Positions 52,741 to 61,659 of a stretch of 64,000 bases of DNA are shown one piece after another. Every line of letters begins with the position of its first letter. The stretch's first letter is position 1. Source of the stretch: Lentzea sp. NEAU-D7 (lineage in GTDB: Bacteria > Actinomycetota > Actinomycetes > Mycobacteriales > Pseudonocardiaceae); assembly GCF_026242055.1 (NCBI RefSeq), contig NZ_JAPJDL010000019.1, forward strand, positions 155,006-219,005. The letters run 5' to 3'. The notes beneath the pieces are model-generated. The model saw only the letters and a program-made list of their open reading frames with translations, made no database searches and had not been told where the DNA came from. Made by a program: the position numbers and the translations under genes.

Positions 52741-53757
52741 ATGACAGTGAGGATCGCGGTCGCGGGCGCCAGCGGGTACGCGGGTGGCGAGCTGCTCCGC
52801 CTGCTACTCGGCCATCCGGACATCGAGATCGGCGCGCTGACGGCCAACAGCAGCGCCGGTGACAGGCTGCTCAAGCACCAGCCGCACCTCCTGCCGCTCG
52901 CCGACCGGGAACTACAAGACACCACAGCCGAGACGCTCAAGGGCCACGACGTGGTGTTCCTCGCACTTCCCCACGGTCACTCAGCCGCGCTGGCCGAGCA
53001 ACTCGGCGACGACGCGCTCGTGATCGACTGCGGCGCCGACCACCGGCTGACCAGCGCGGACGACTGGAAGCGGTGGTACGGCGGTGAGCACGCGGGCACC
53101 TGGCCGTACGGACTTCCCGAACTTCCCAACGGGCGGGACGCGCTCGTCGGCGCGCGCCGCGTCGCCGTTCCCGGCTGCTATCCGACGGTGTCCTCGCTGG
53201 CCCTGGCCCCGGCCGTCGACCTCATCGAGGACGAGGTCGTCATCGTCGCCGTGTCGGGCACCAGCGGTGCCGGCAAGTCGCTGAAGACGAACCTGCTCGG
53301 GTCCGAGGTCATGGGGTCGGCCAGCGCCTACGGCGTCGGCGGCGCCCACCGGCACACGCCCGAGATCACCCAGAACCTGAGCGCCGCCGCGGGCCGGCCG
53401 ATCAAGGTCAGCTTCACGCCGGTGCTCGCCCCGATGTCCCGGGGCATCCTCGCGACCTGCACGGCTTCGTTGAAGACCGACGGCGCAAACGTTCGCGCGG
53501 CCTACGAGAAGGCGTACGCGGACGAGCCGTTCGTGCACCTCCTACCCGAAGGCCTCTGGCCGACGACGAACGCCGTTCTCGGTTCGAACGCCGTCCAGCT
53601 GCAAGTCACCGTCGACGAAGACCTCGGCCGGCTCGTGGTCGTGGCCGCCGTCGACAACCTGGCCAAGGGCACCGCGGGTGCCGCTGTCCAGTGCATGAAC
53701 CTCGCTCTCGGACTGCCGGAAACGACCGGCCTCTCGACCGTTGGAGTCGCTCCGTGA
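52741..53757 (+). CDS. argC: N-acetyl-gamma-glutamyl-phosphate reductase
   Basis: 338 residues; NADPH-dependent reduction of N-acetylglutamyl phosphate, third step of arginine synthesis. IAVAGASGYAGGELLRLL is the Rossmann start, VAVPGCYPTVSSLAL holds the catalytic Cys, and GGAHRHTPEI the catalytic His region. ATG 52741 fits the leaderless promoter; ATG 52735 is in frame. First gene of argCJBDFR, overlapping argJ by GTGA. Confidence 0.98.
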   Translation: MTVRIAVAGASGYAGGELLRLLLGHPDIEIGALTANSSAGDRLLKHQPHLLPLADRELQDTTAETLKGHDVVFLALPHGHSAALAEQLGDDALVIDCGADHRLTSADDWKRWYGGEHAGTWPYGLPELPNGRDALVGARRVAVPGCYPTVSSLALAPAVDLIEDEVVIVAVSGTSGAGKSLKTNLLGSEVMGSASAYGVGGAHRHTPEITQNLSAAAGRPIKVSFTPVLAPMSRGILATCTASLKTDGANVRAAYEKAYADEPFVHLLPEGLWPTTNAVLGSNAVQLQVTVDEDLGRLVVVAAVDNLAKGTAGAAVQCMNLALGLPETTGLSTVGVAP

Positions 53758-54926
53758 ACCGCAACAAGGGCGTCACCGGACCCCAGGGCTTCCGGGCCGC
53801 CGGGATCGCCGCCGGAATCAAGGAATCCGGCGCTCTCGACCTGACGCTCGTCGTGAACGACGGGCCCTCCGACGCCGCCGCGGGCGTGTTCACCACGAAC
53901 AAGGTGAAGGCCGCGCCGGTGTTGTGGTCGCAGCAGGTGATCCAGTCCCGGCGGCTGACCGCGGTGGTGCTCAACTCCGGCGGCGCCAACGCGTGCACCG
54001 GTCCCGAAGGCTTCCAGGACACCCACGCCACCGCGGAGAAGGTCGCCGAGGTGCTCGGCACCGGCGCCGTCGACGTCGCGGTCTGCTCGACCGGCCTGAT
54101 CGGCGAGCGCCTCCCGATGGACAAGGTCCTGACCGGCGTCGAGAACGTCGCGAAGGAGCTGGACTCCACGGTGGAGGCCGGGCTCAACGCCGCCACCGGC
54201 GTCATGACCACGGACAGCCGCCCCAAGCAGTCGTGGAAGGCCTCCGAGCAGGGCTGGTCGGTCGGCGGGTTCGTGAAGGGCGCGGGCATGCTCGCCCCGA
54301 ACATGGCCACGATGCTGTCGGTCATCACGACCGACGCCAAGATCTCCGGCGACTCGCTGGACAAGGCGCTGCGCCTGGCCACGGGCCGCACGTTCGACCG
54401 GCTCGACGTCGACGGCGGCACGTCCACCAACGACACGGTGCTGGTGCTGGCCTCGGGCGCCTCGGGCGTCGAGCCCTCGTTCGACGACTTCGTCGCGTTG
54501 CTGACCGAGGTCGCGGGCGACCTGGTCAAGCAGCTCCAGGGCGACGCCGAGGGCGTCACGAAGGAAATCAGCATCACCGTCAAGCAGGCCGCCACCGAGG
54601 CCGAGGCCGTCCTCATCGGACGGACCGTCGCCGAGGACAACCTGGTGAAGACGGCGCTGTTCGGCAGCGACCCGAACTGGGGCCGCATCGCGATGGCGCT
54701 CGGCCGCGCGGACGCCGAGATCGACCCGGACGTGCTGCAGATCCTGATCAACGGCGTGTCGTTGTACCGCAACGGGACCCGCGACCGGGACCGCAGCGAG
54801 GCCGACCTGTCCGGACGTGACATCGAGATCGTCATCGACCTCAACGTCGGCGAGGCCGAGGCCACGGTGCTCACCACGGACCTGTCCCACGACTACGTCG
54901 AAGAGAACAGCGCTTACTCCTCATGA
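53754..54926 (+). CDS. argJ: Bifunctional ornithine acetyltransferase/N-acetylglutamate synthase
   Basis: 390 residues; recycles the acetyl group from N-acetylornithine to glutamate. FRAAGIAAGIKESG opens the protein, NSGGANACTG is the oxyanion region, and GAGMLAPNMATML contains the Thr nucleophile at which the proenzyme self-cleaves into two chains. GSDPNWGRIAMALG is the C-terminal signature. GTG start overlapping argC. Confidence 0.97.
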   Translation: MNRNKGVTGPQGFRAAGIAAGIKESGALDLTLVVNDGPSDAAAGVFTTNKVKAAPVLWSQQVIQSRRLTAVVLNSGGANACTGPEGFQDTHATAEKVAEVLGTGAVDVAVCSTGLIGERLPMDKVLTGVENVAKELDSTVEAGLNAATGVMTTDSRPKQSWKASEQGWSVGGFVKGAGMLAPNMATMLSVITTDAKISGDSLDKALRLATGRTFDRLDVDGGTSTNDTVLVLASGASGVEPSFDDFVALLTEVAGDLVKQLQGDAEGVTKEISITVKQAATEAEAVLIGRTVAEDNLVKTALFGSDPNWGRIAMALGRADAEIDPDVLQILINGVSLYRNGTRDRDRSEADLSGRDIEIVIDLNVGEAEATVLTTDLSHDYVEENSAYSS

Positions 54927-55792
54927 ACGCACAAGAGAAAGCGGCGGTCCTCGTCGAAGCGCTGCCGTGGCTGGAGCGCTTCCGCGGCGCGCTCGTGGTC
55001 GTCAAGTACGGCGGCAACGCCATGGTCGACGACGAGCTGAAGAAGGCGTTCGCCGAGGACATGGTGTTCCTGCGGCTGTGCGGCCTGCGCCCGGTCGTCG
55101 TGCACGGCGGCGGCCCGCAGATCAAGTCCATGCTGGACAGGCTCGGCATCCACAGCGAGTTCCGCGGCGGCCTGCGCGTCACGACGCCGGAGGCCATGGA
55201 CGTCGTGCGGATGGTCCTGGTCGGGCAGGTCGGGCGCGAGCTCGTCGGCCTGATCAACCAGCACGGCCCCTACGCCGTCGGCATCTCCGGTGAGGACGCG
55301 CACCTGTTCACGGCCACCCGTCGTGGTGCGATCGTCGACGGCGAGGAGGTCGACATCGGCCTCGTCGGCGACATCACCGAGGTCAACCCGGACGCGGTGC
55401 TCGACATCGTGCGCGCGGGCCGCATCCCCGTCGTGTCGTCGGTCGCCCCGAACATCCACGGCGTGCCGCACAACGTGAACGCGGACACGGCGGCCGGCGC
55501 TCTCGCGGTCGCTCTTGGTGCCGAGAAGCTCGTCGTGCTCACGGACGTCGAGGGCCTGTACTCGAACTGGCCGGACAAGTCGTCGCTGGTGGACCAGATC
55601 CGCGCCGCCGAGCTGGAGAAGATCCTGCCGGACCTGGAAAGCGGCATGGTGCCGAAGATGGAGGCCTGCCTGCGCGCGGTGCGCGGCGGGGTCCCGCAGG
55701 CGCACGTGATCGACGGCAGGCTGGCCCACTCGGTGCTGCTCGAAGTCTTCACCACTGAAGGTGTCGGAACGATGGTTCTGGGGGACAAGTGA
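54923..55792 (+). CDS. argB: Acetylglutamate kinase
   Basis: 289 residues of the amino-acid kinase fold: VVKYGGNAMVDDELKKAFAE with the ATP-phosphate Lys, VVHGGGPQI with the oxyanion glycines, substrate site VNADTAAGALAVALGA, and nucleotide site VLTDVEGLY. Phosphorylates N-acetylglutamate. The N-terminal helix QEKAAVLVEALPW suits the arginine-inhibited hexameric type, so allosteric feedback is likely. ATGA overlap with argJ. Confidence 0.97.
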   Translation: MNAQEKAAVLVEALPWLERFRGALVVVKYGGNAMVDDELKKAFAEDMVFLRLCGLRPVVVHGGGPQIKSMLDRLGIHSEFRGGLRVTTPEAMDVVRMVLVGQVGRELVGLINQHGPYAVGISGEDAHLFTATRRGAIVDGEEVDIGLVGDITEVNPDAVLDIVRAGRIPVVSSVAPNIHGVPHNVNADTAAGALAVALGAEKLVVLTDVEGLYSNWPDKSSLVDQIRAAELEKILPDLESGMVPKMEACLRAVRGGVPQAHVIDGRLAHSVLLEVFTTEGVGTMVLGDK

Positions 55793-56946
55793 CCACGCGG
55801 TGGCAACAGTCCATGATGGACAACTACGGCACACCTTCGCTGCAACTGGAGCGAGGTGAGGGCGCGCACGTCTGGGACGCCGACGGCAACCGGTACGTAG
55901 ACCTGCTGACCGGTCTCGCGGTCAACGCCCTCGGCCACGCCCACCCGGCGATCGTCGAGGCCGTGTCCACGCAGATCGCGAAGCTCGGCCACACCGGCAA
56001 CCTGTACGTCAACGAGCCCGCGCTGAAGCTCGCCGAACGCCTGCTCGACCTCGCGGGGGAGCCCGGCAAGGTCTTCTTCTGCAACTCCGGCGCCGAGGCC
56101 AACGAGGCCGCGCTCAAGATGGCCCGCCTCACCGGCCGCACCAAGATCGTCTCCACGATCGGTGGGTTCCACGGCCGCACGATGGGTGCGCTGACGCTCA
56201 CCGGCCAGGAACCGAAGCGCGCACCGTTCGAGCCCTTGGTCCCCGGCGTCTCGCACATCCCGTTCGGTGACGTGGCGGCGTTGGAAGCGGCGATCGACGA
56301 CGACACGGCGGCGTTCATCGTCGAGCCGATCCAGGGCGAGCAGGGCGTCGTGGTGCCGCCGGCCGGCTACCTCCAGGAAGCCCGCCGGATCACCTCCGAG
56401 CACGGTGCGCTGTTCATCCTCGACGAGGTGCAGACCGGCGTCGGCCGCCTCGGCACGTGGTTCGCGTTCCAGCAGGCCGGGATCGTGCCGGACGTCATGA
56501 CGCTCGCCAAGGGCATCGGCGGCGGCCTGCCGCTGGGCGCCACGATCGGCTTCGGCGCGGCGGCGGAGCTGTTCAAGCCGGGCCACCACGGCACGACCTA
56601 CGGCGGCAACCCGGTGTGCTGCGCGGCCGGGCTCGCGGTGCTCGACACGATCGCCTCGGAGGGCCTGCTGGAGCACGCCTCGTCCGTGGGCAAGGAGATC
56701 GCCGCCGGTGTGGAGGCGCTGCACCACCCCGCGATCACCGGTGTCCGGGGAGCAGGCCTGCTGCTCGGCATCACGCTGCGCGAAGCGGTCTCGGCCAAGG
56801 CCGCGGCGGCCGCGCAGAAGGCCGGTTACCTGATCAACCCGATCCAGCCCGACGTGCTGCGGCTCGCCCCGCCGCTCGTGCTGGAGGAGTCCGACGCGCA
56901 GGCCTTCGTCGCCGCGCTCCCCACCTTCTTCGAGGAGACGCCGTGA
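55789..56946 (+). CDS. argD: Acetylornithine aminotransferase
   Basis: 385 residues, class III PLP aminotransferase. GLAVNALGHAHPA opens the fold, FFCNSGAEANEAALK binds the cofactor phosphate, FHGRTMGALTLTG follows, LFILDEVQTGVGRLG holds the PLP Asp, and TLAKGIGGGLPLGA the Schiff-base Lys. Converts N-acetylglutamate semialdehyde to N-acetylornithine. GTG start overlapping argB. Confidence 0.97.
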   Translation: MTTRWQQSMMDNYGTPSLQLERGEGAHVWDADGNRYVDLLTGLAVNALGHAHPAIVEAVSTQIAKLGHTGNLYVNEPALKLAERLLDLAGEPGKVFFCNSGAEANEAALKMARLTGRTKIVSTIGGFHGRTMGALTLTGQEPKRAPFEPLVPGVSHIPFGDVAALEAAIDDDTAAFIVEPIQGEQGVVVPPAGYLQEARRITSEHGALFILDEVQTGVGRLGTWFAFQQAGIVPDVMTLAKGIGGGLPLGATIGFGAAAELFKPGHHGTTYGGNPVCCAAGLAVLDTIASEGLLEHASSVGKEIAAGVEALHHPAITGVRGAGLLLGITLREAVSAKAAAAAQKAGYLINPIQPDVLRLAPPLVLEESDAQAFVAALPTFFEETP

Positions 56947-57875
56947 GCCCGAGGCACTTCCTGCGCGACGACGACCTGACCACCGCGGAGCAGGCCGCCG
57001 TCCTCGACCTGGCGGACACCTACAAGGCGGACCGCTTCACCGCGAAGCCGCTGGCGGGCCCCAAGTCCGTCGCGGTGATCTTCGAGAAGAACTCCACGCG
57101 CACCCGGCTGTCGTTCGAGGTCGGCATCGCGCAGCTCGGCGGCAACCCGGTGATCATCGACGGCCGGTCGATGCAGCTGGGCCGCGAGGAGACGATCGAG
57201 GACACCTCGCGGATCCTGTCCGGGTACGTGGACGCCGTGGTGTGGCGGACGTTCGCCCAGGCCCGCATGGAGGCGATGGCCTCCGTGTCGCGCATTCCCG
57301 TGGTGAACGCGCTGACCGACGAGTTCCACCCGTGCCAGGTGCTCGCGGACCTGCAGACGATTCGCCGCCGGTACGGCAAGCTGGCCGGCCTGACGCTCAC
57401 GTACCTGGGCGACGGCGCCAACAACATGGCGCACTCGTTGCTGCTCGGCGGTGCCACGGCGGGTATGCACGTTCGCATCGGTGCACCGGCTTCCTTCGTG
57501 CCGAACCCGCAGTTCCTGGAGGACGCCAAGAAGCGGGCCGCCGAGACCGGCGGTTCGGTTGCGTTGATCAGCGACCCGCGCGAGTCGGTCGACGGGTCGG
57601 ACGTGCTGGTCACCGACACCTGGACGTCGATGGGGCAGGAGAACGACGGCAAGGACCGCGTCGGCCCGTTCCGCCCGTACCAGGTGAACGCCTCGTTGCT
57701 GGAGGCGACGGGCAAGCCCGACTCGACGGTGCTGCACTGCCTGCCCGCGCACCGCGGCTGGGAGATCACCGACGAGGTGCTCGACGGCCCGCAGTCGCTG
57801 GTGTGGCAGGAAGCGGAGAACCGGCTGCACGCCCAGAAGGCGTTGCTCGTGTGGTTGCTGGAGCAGTCGTCGTGA
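56943..57875 (+). CDS. argF: Ornithine carbamoyltransferase
   Basis: 310 residues; forms citrulline from ornithine and carbamoyl phosphate. FEKNSTRTRLSFEVG contains the STRTR carbamoyl-phosphate motif, FHPCQVLADLQTI the second signature, DTWTSMGQE binds ornithine, and HCLPAHRG is the catalytic Cys loop. GTG start overlapping argD. Confidence 0.98.
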   Translation: MSPRHFLRDDDLTTAEQAAVLDLADTYKADRFTAKPLAGPKSVAVIFEKNSTRTRLSFEVGIAQLGGNPVIIDGRSMQLGREETIEDTSRILSGYVDAVVWRTFAQARMEAMASVSRIPVVNALTDEFHPCQVLADLQTIRRRYGKLAGLTLTYLGDGANNMAHSLLLGGATAGMHVRIGAPASFVPNPQFLEDAKKRAAETGGSVALISDPRESVDGSDVLVTDTWTSMGQENDGKDRVGPFRPYQVNASLLEATGKPDSTVLHCLPAHRGWEITDEVLDGPQSLVWQEAENRLHAQKALLVWLLEQSS

Positions 57876-58357
57876 CCCGCACCGCCCGCCAGGGCCGCAT
57901 CGTCGAGGTGGTGTCGCAGCGAGCCGTGCGCAGCCAGTCCGAGCTCGCGAAGCTGCTCGCGGCGGAAGGCATCGACGTCACGCAGGCCACCCTGTCTCGC
58001 GACCTCGACGAGCTCGGCGCGGTCAAGCTGCGCGGCCCTGACGGCGGTGCGCCGGTCTACGTGATCCCCGAGGACGGCAGTCCCGTGCGCGGTGTTCAGG
58101 GCGGCACGACGCGCCTGGTCCGCGTGCTGGGGGAGCTGCTGGTGTCGACGGACCACTCCGGAAACCTCGCGGTGCTGCGAACTCCGCCGGGTGCCGCGCA
58201 GTTCCTGGCCTCCGCACTGGACCGCGCGGCGTTGCACGAGGTCGTCGGCACGATCGCGGGCGACGACACGATCCTCGTCGTGGCCCGCGAGCCGATGACC
58301 GGAGCCGAGCTCGCCGACCGGATCACCGCGCTGGCCTCGGGTTCGGTCGATGAATGA
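57872..58357 (+). CDS. argR: Arginine repressor
   Basis: 161 residues. N-terminal winged helix: VSQRAVRSQSELAKLLAAEG and VTQATLSRDLDELGAVK. C-terminal trimer/arginine-binding domain: PPGAAQFLASALDRA and GTIAGDDTILVVAR. With arginine bound it should repress argC through the ARG-like box at its promoter. It is the sixth gene of the operon and overlaps the argG relic by 8 bases. Confidence 0.96.
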   Translation: MTRTARQGRIVEVVSQRAVRSQSELAKLLAAEGIDVTQATLSRDLDELGAVKLRGPDGGAPVYVIPEDGSPVRGVQGGTTRLVRVLGELLVSTDHSGNLAVLRTPPGAAQFLASALDRAALHEVVGTIAGDDTILVVAREPMTGAELADRITALASGSVDE

Positions 58358-58616
58358 GCCCGTGCACGCCGTTCTGACGTTCGACGCGGGTGTCCCGGTG
58401 GCGGTGGACGGCGAGACCGTCTCCGTCGCCGAGGCCGTCCGCGAGCTCAACTTCCGCGCCGGCGTCGTCAGGTCCAGCCTCGGCTCGGTCGCCGTACGCG
58501 TCGCGCGGATGGCTTTGCCGTCGGGTTCCGGTGAGGTCGACGTCGCGCTGTACCAGGGGCGCGTCGTCGGGCTGGTGGCCCGTTCGGAAGAATCTCTCTA
58601 CGACTTCGCCAGCTGA
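58350..58616 (+). pseudogene. Argininosuccinate synthase relic (88-residue open frame)
   Basis: In the usual place of argG, an intact 88-codon frame begins with an ATG inside argR. Residues 1-38 match the middle of ArgG (GVPVAVDGE, VAEAVRELNFRAG; Mycobacterium has GVPVSVDGK and IEELNRRAG). Residues ~45-87 match its C-terminal part (SGEVDVALYQGR and RSEESLYDF against SGEVRLVLHGG and RSAESLYDF). Missing are the first ~220 residues with the ATP PP-loop (AYSGGLDTS), ~70 residues between the two blocks and the last ~28. It cannot make argininosuccinate. The frame has stayed open, translationally coupled to argR, so it may be expressed and perhaps reused. Comparison is to ArgG recalled from memory. 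Confidence 0.75.
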
Positions 58617-58628
58617 AAGTTGCGTGTG

Positions 58629-60020
58629 ATGAGTTCTTTGTGGGGTGGCCGGTTCGAGTCGGGACCGGCCGAGGCGATGGCGCGGCTGTCGCTGTCGACG
58701 CATTTCGACTGGCGGCTCGCGCCGTACGACATCGCGGGCTCGCGCGCCCACGCCCGTGTGCTGCACGCCGCGGGCCTGCTGTCGGACGAGGAGCTCTCCG
58801 GCATGCAGAAGGCGCTGGACGAGCTGCTCGCCGACGTCGAGTCCGGCGCCTTCACCCCGGTGCTGGAGGACGAGGACGTCCACACGGCGCTGGAGCGGGG
58901 CCTGATCGACCGCGCCGGCACCGAACTCGGCGGCAAGCTGCGCGCGGGCCGTTCCCGCAACGACCAGGTCGCCACCCTGTTCCGCATGTGGCTGCGCGAC
59001 GCCGCCCGCCGGGTCGCCGCCGGTGTGCTGGACGTCGTGGACGCGCTGGCCGCGCAGTCCGAGACGCACTTCGGTGCCGTCATGCCGGGCCGCACGCACC
59101 TGCAGTCCGCCCAGCCCGTGCTGCTCTCGCACCACCTGCTGGCGCACGCCCACGCGTTGCTGCGCGACGTCGACCGCCTGCACGACTGGGACAAGCGCGC
59201 CGGCTTCTCGCCGTACGGCTCCGGTGCCCTGGCCGGCTCCTCGCTGGGGCTGGACCCGGCGAAGGTGGCCGCCGACCTGGGCTTCTACGCCCCGGTCGAG
59301 AACTCGATCGACGGCACCGCCTCCCGCGACTTCGCCGCCGAGATCGCGTTCGTGCTGGCCATGATCAGCGTGAACCTCTCCCGCGTGGCCGAGGAGATCA
59401 TCATCTGGACCACCGCCGAGTTCCGCTTCGCGGTGCTCGACGACGCCTGGTCCACCGGCAGCTCGATCATGCCGCAGAAGAAGAACCCGGACGTCGCCGA
59501 ACTCGCGCGCGGCAAGTCGGGCCGCCTGATCGGCAACCTGGCGGGCCTCCTGGCCACCCTGAAGGCCCAGCCGCTGGCCTACAACCGCGACCTGCAGGAG
59601 GACAAGGAGCCCCTGTTCGACTCGGTCGAGCAGCTCGAACTGCTCCTCCCGGCCTTCGCGGGCATGGTGGCGACCCTGAAGTTCGACGTCGACCGCATGG
59701 CGTCGCTGGCCCCGGCCGGCTTCACGCTGGCCACGGACATCGCGGAATGGCTTGTGCGCCAAGGCGTTCCGTTCCGCGTGGCCCACGAGGCAGCCGGTGC
59801 GTGCGTCCGCGCGGCCGAGACCCGCGGCGTCGGCCTGGAAGACCTGACCGACGACGAGTTCCGCGCCATCTCGCCCGCCCTGACCCCCGAGGTCCGGTCG
59901 GTGCTCACCGTCGAAGGCTCGATCGCGTCGCGCGACGCCCACGGCGGCACGGCACCCGCGCGCGTCCGCGAACAGCTCGACGCACTCGTGGCGAAGGCTG
60001 CTTCAGCACGTGAGTTCTAG
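58629..60020 (+). CDS. argH: Argininosuccinate lyase
   Basis: 463 residues; splits argininosuccinate to arginine and fumarate. LWGGRFESGPAEAMARLS is the conserved start, LRAGRSRNDQVATLFRMWLR the first active-site region, GRTHLQSAQPV the second, and GSSIMPQKKNPDVAELARG the fumarase/lyase signature with the catalytic Ser loop. A full-length argH implies that a working argininosuccinate synthase exists elsewhere in the genome. Overlaps mpg by 11 bases. Confidence 0.98.
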   Translation: MSSLWGGRFESGPAEAMARLSLSTHFDWRLAPYDIAGSRAHARVLHAAGLLSDEELSGMQKALDELLADVESGAFTPVLEDEDVHTALERGLIDRAGTELGGKLRAGRSRNDQVATLFRMWLRDAARRVAAGVLDVVDALAAQSETHFGAVMPGRTHLQSAQPVLLSHHLLAHAHALLRDVDRLHDWDKRAGFSPYGSGALAGSSLGLDPAKVAADLGFYAPVENSIDGTASRDFAAEIAFVLAMISVNLSRVAEEIIIWTTAEFRFAVLDDAWSTGSSIMPQKKNPDVAELARGKSGRLIGNLAGLLATLKAQPLAYNRDLQEDKEPLFDSVEQLELLLPAFAGMVATLKFDVDRMASLAPAGFTLATDIAEWLVRQGVPFRVAHEAAGACVRAAETRGVGLEDLTDDEFRAISPALTPEVRSVLTVEGSIASRDAHGGTAPARVREQLDALVAKAASAREF

Positions 60021-60612
60021 GCTCCTGACCAAGGAGGAGCTGGCCGTCGACCCGGTCGACGCGTCCCGGCTCCTCCTCGGTTCCTTCCTCGAAGCAGGCG
60101 GCGTGCGCGTGCGCATCGTCGAGGTGGAGGCGTACCGGGGAGGCGACGACCCGGCGTCCCACTGCTACCGCGGCAAGACCCCTCGCAACGAGGTGATGTT
60201 CGGCCCGGCCGGCTTCCTGTACGTCTACTTCGTCTACGGCATGCACTTCTGCGCCAACGTCGTGACGCTGACCGACGGCGTACCGGGCGCCGTGCTGTTG
60301 CGCGCGGCCGAGGTCGTCTCGGGCGAGGACATCGCCTTCTCCCGCCGCCCCGCTTCGCGTTCCGCGGCCGAACTGGGCAAAGGGCCCGCACGGCTGTGCA
60401 AGGTCCTCGGACTGGACCGTTCGCAGAACGGCGTCGACCTGACCTCTCCTGACTCGCCCGTGCGGTTGTACGCGGGTGAGCCGGTGGAGAAGGTGCACGC
60501 GGGTCCGCGCGTGGGTGTCGCCGTGGCGATGGACGTGCCTTGGCGGTTCTGGATCGACTCACCGGCCGTGTCGACCTACAAGAGAGGCGGCAAGCGCCGC
60601 TCGTCAGCGTGA
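60010..60612 (+). CDS. mpg: 3-methyladenine DNA glycosylase (AAG/MPG family)
   Basis: 200 residues; excises alkylated purines, starting base excision repair. VRIVEVEAYRGGDDPASHCY contains the catalytic Glu, RGKTPRNEVMFGPAGFLYVYFVYGMH is represented by its RNEVMFG and YVYFVYGMHFC motifs, and GPARLCKVLGL and GPRVGV complete the fold. The argH-mpg-tyrS order is conserved in actinobacteria. GTG 60010 within argH is the start. It overlaps the end of the convergent TIR gene by 9 bases. Confidence 0.95.
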   Translation: MSSRLLTKEELAVDPVDASRLLLGSFLEAGGVRVRIVEVEAYRGGDDPASHCYRGKTPRNEVMFGPAGFLYVYFVYGMHFCANVVTLTDGVPGAVLLRAAEVVSGEDIAFSRRPASRSAAELGKGPARLCKVLGLDRSQNGVDLTSPDSPVRLYAGEPVEKVHAGPRVGVAVAMDVPWRFWIDSPAVSTYKRGGKRRSSA

Positions 60613-61647
60613 GAGCTTGGCCATCGCCGCCGTGAACTCCCGTTCCAGCGACGGCTCCACCTCGAACACCAGCGGCACCGTCATGTCGATCTGTTCCCCG
60701 GCGGTCAACCGCTCGACCAGCGTGTCGGCCACCTCGCGCAGATCCCGCGCCACCGCGTGCATCGCCTCCAGCTGCCGGTCCGCGAACCGCGCCTGCACGC
60801 GAGCGGCGGCACGGGCGGGCCCGTTCGCGTAGCTGGTGCCGTAGATCCCCCGCGCCCAGTCGAGGATCTCCTCGAAAGTGCGCACGAACAGCTCGCCGAG
60901 GTGCACGATCTGGTCCGCGTCGCCCGGAACCCCGGACCTGCCGAACGCGGCTTCCTGCGTGCCGGAGGTGAAGACGGACTCGACGGCGACCTTGATGATC
61001 TCGCTCAGCAGCACGTTGCGGTCGCGGATCAGGTCGATGCCGTCGCCGTGCTCGACGATGCCGTTGCGCGGGGCGTAGCGCAGGAAGTGCTCGCGGTACT
61101 TCTGCTGGAGATCGGCGAGCCCTTGTGCCACAACGGTCGCGTAGAGGAGATATTCCCAGCCGCGCGGCTTCTCCCTGACCAGAGCGGCCACCGACTTGGC
61201 GGTGACCGGGGTCGACGGGGTGAACTCGGCGCGGTGCTGGGCGAGCTTCTGCACGACGGACTGCGCGATCACTTCGGGATCGTGCACGCGGAGGTCCAGG
61301 TAACCGATGCTGGGCAGCAGGCCCGGCACCTCGGTGTCGTCGAGCTTGATGGGCAGCAGGTACTCGTTCTGCTGCCCAAGAGCCCGTGCCTGCGCGGTCT
61401 TGCGTTCGTGCCGCGCCCAGTTGTGTTCGACGTAGTGCTTTGAAGCGAACATCAGCACGTAGCGAACCTTGTGCGTCAACGTCTCCGCGGTGTGCTCGAT
61501 CAGGTCGAGGCCCCACCGCGTGACGAGCTGGTCCTCGTCGTAGTAGACCTTGACGCCGAGGTCCTCCAACCGTCGGACGATCGGCTCGACCTCGGCGCGG
61601 TCCTGCTCGGCGAACGAAGGGGCGACGTCGAACTCGTACTCGGCCAC
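60604..61647 (-). CDS. TIR-domain protein with helical C-terminus
   Basis: A 347-residue protein. Residues 1-140 form a TIR domain of the bacterial Toll_2 type: FDVAPSFAEQDRAEVEPIV, VKVYYDEDQLVTRWGLDL with the Trp-Gly loop, LIEHTAETL with the candidate NADase Glu, YVLMFASKHYVEHNWARHER with its Tyr and Trp, and YLLPIKLDDTEVPGL. The last ~200 residues are helical and unrecognised. Bacterial TIR proteins often degrade NAD+ or make cyclic ADP-ribose signals in antiphage defence; others are signalling adaptors. No sensor partner gene is adjacent. Inserted between mpg and tyrS, genes that are normally neighbours. GTG start, no clear Shine-Dalgarno sequence. Confidence 0.82.
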   Translation of the reverse strand: MAEYEFDVAPSFAEQDRAEVEPIVRRLEDLGVKVYYDEDQLVTRWGLDLIEHTAETLTHKVRYVLMFASKHYVEHNWARHERKTAQARALGQQNEYLLPIKLDDTEVPGLLPSIGYLDLRVHDPEVIAQSVVQKLAQHRAEFTPSTPVTAKSVAALVREKPRGWEYLLYATVVAQGLADLQQKYREHFLRYAPRNGIVEHGDGIDLIRDRNVLLSEIIKVAVESVFTSGTQEAAFGRSGVPGDADQIVHLGELFVRTFEEILDWARGIYGTSYANGPARAAARVQARFADRQLEAMHAVARDLREVADTLVERLTAGEQIDMTVPLVFEVEPSLEREFTAAMAKLSR

Positions 61648-61659
61648 CCCGTCATTCTT

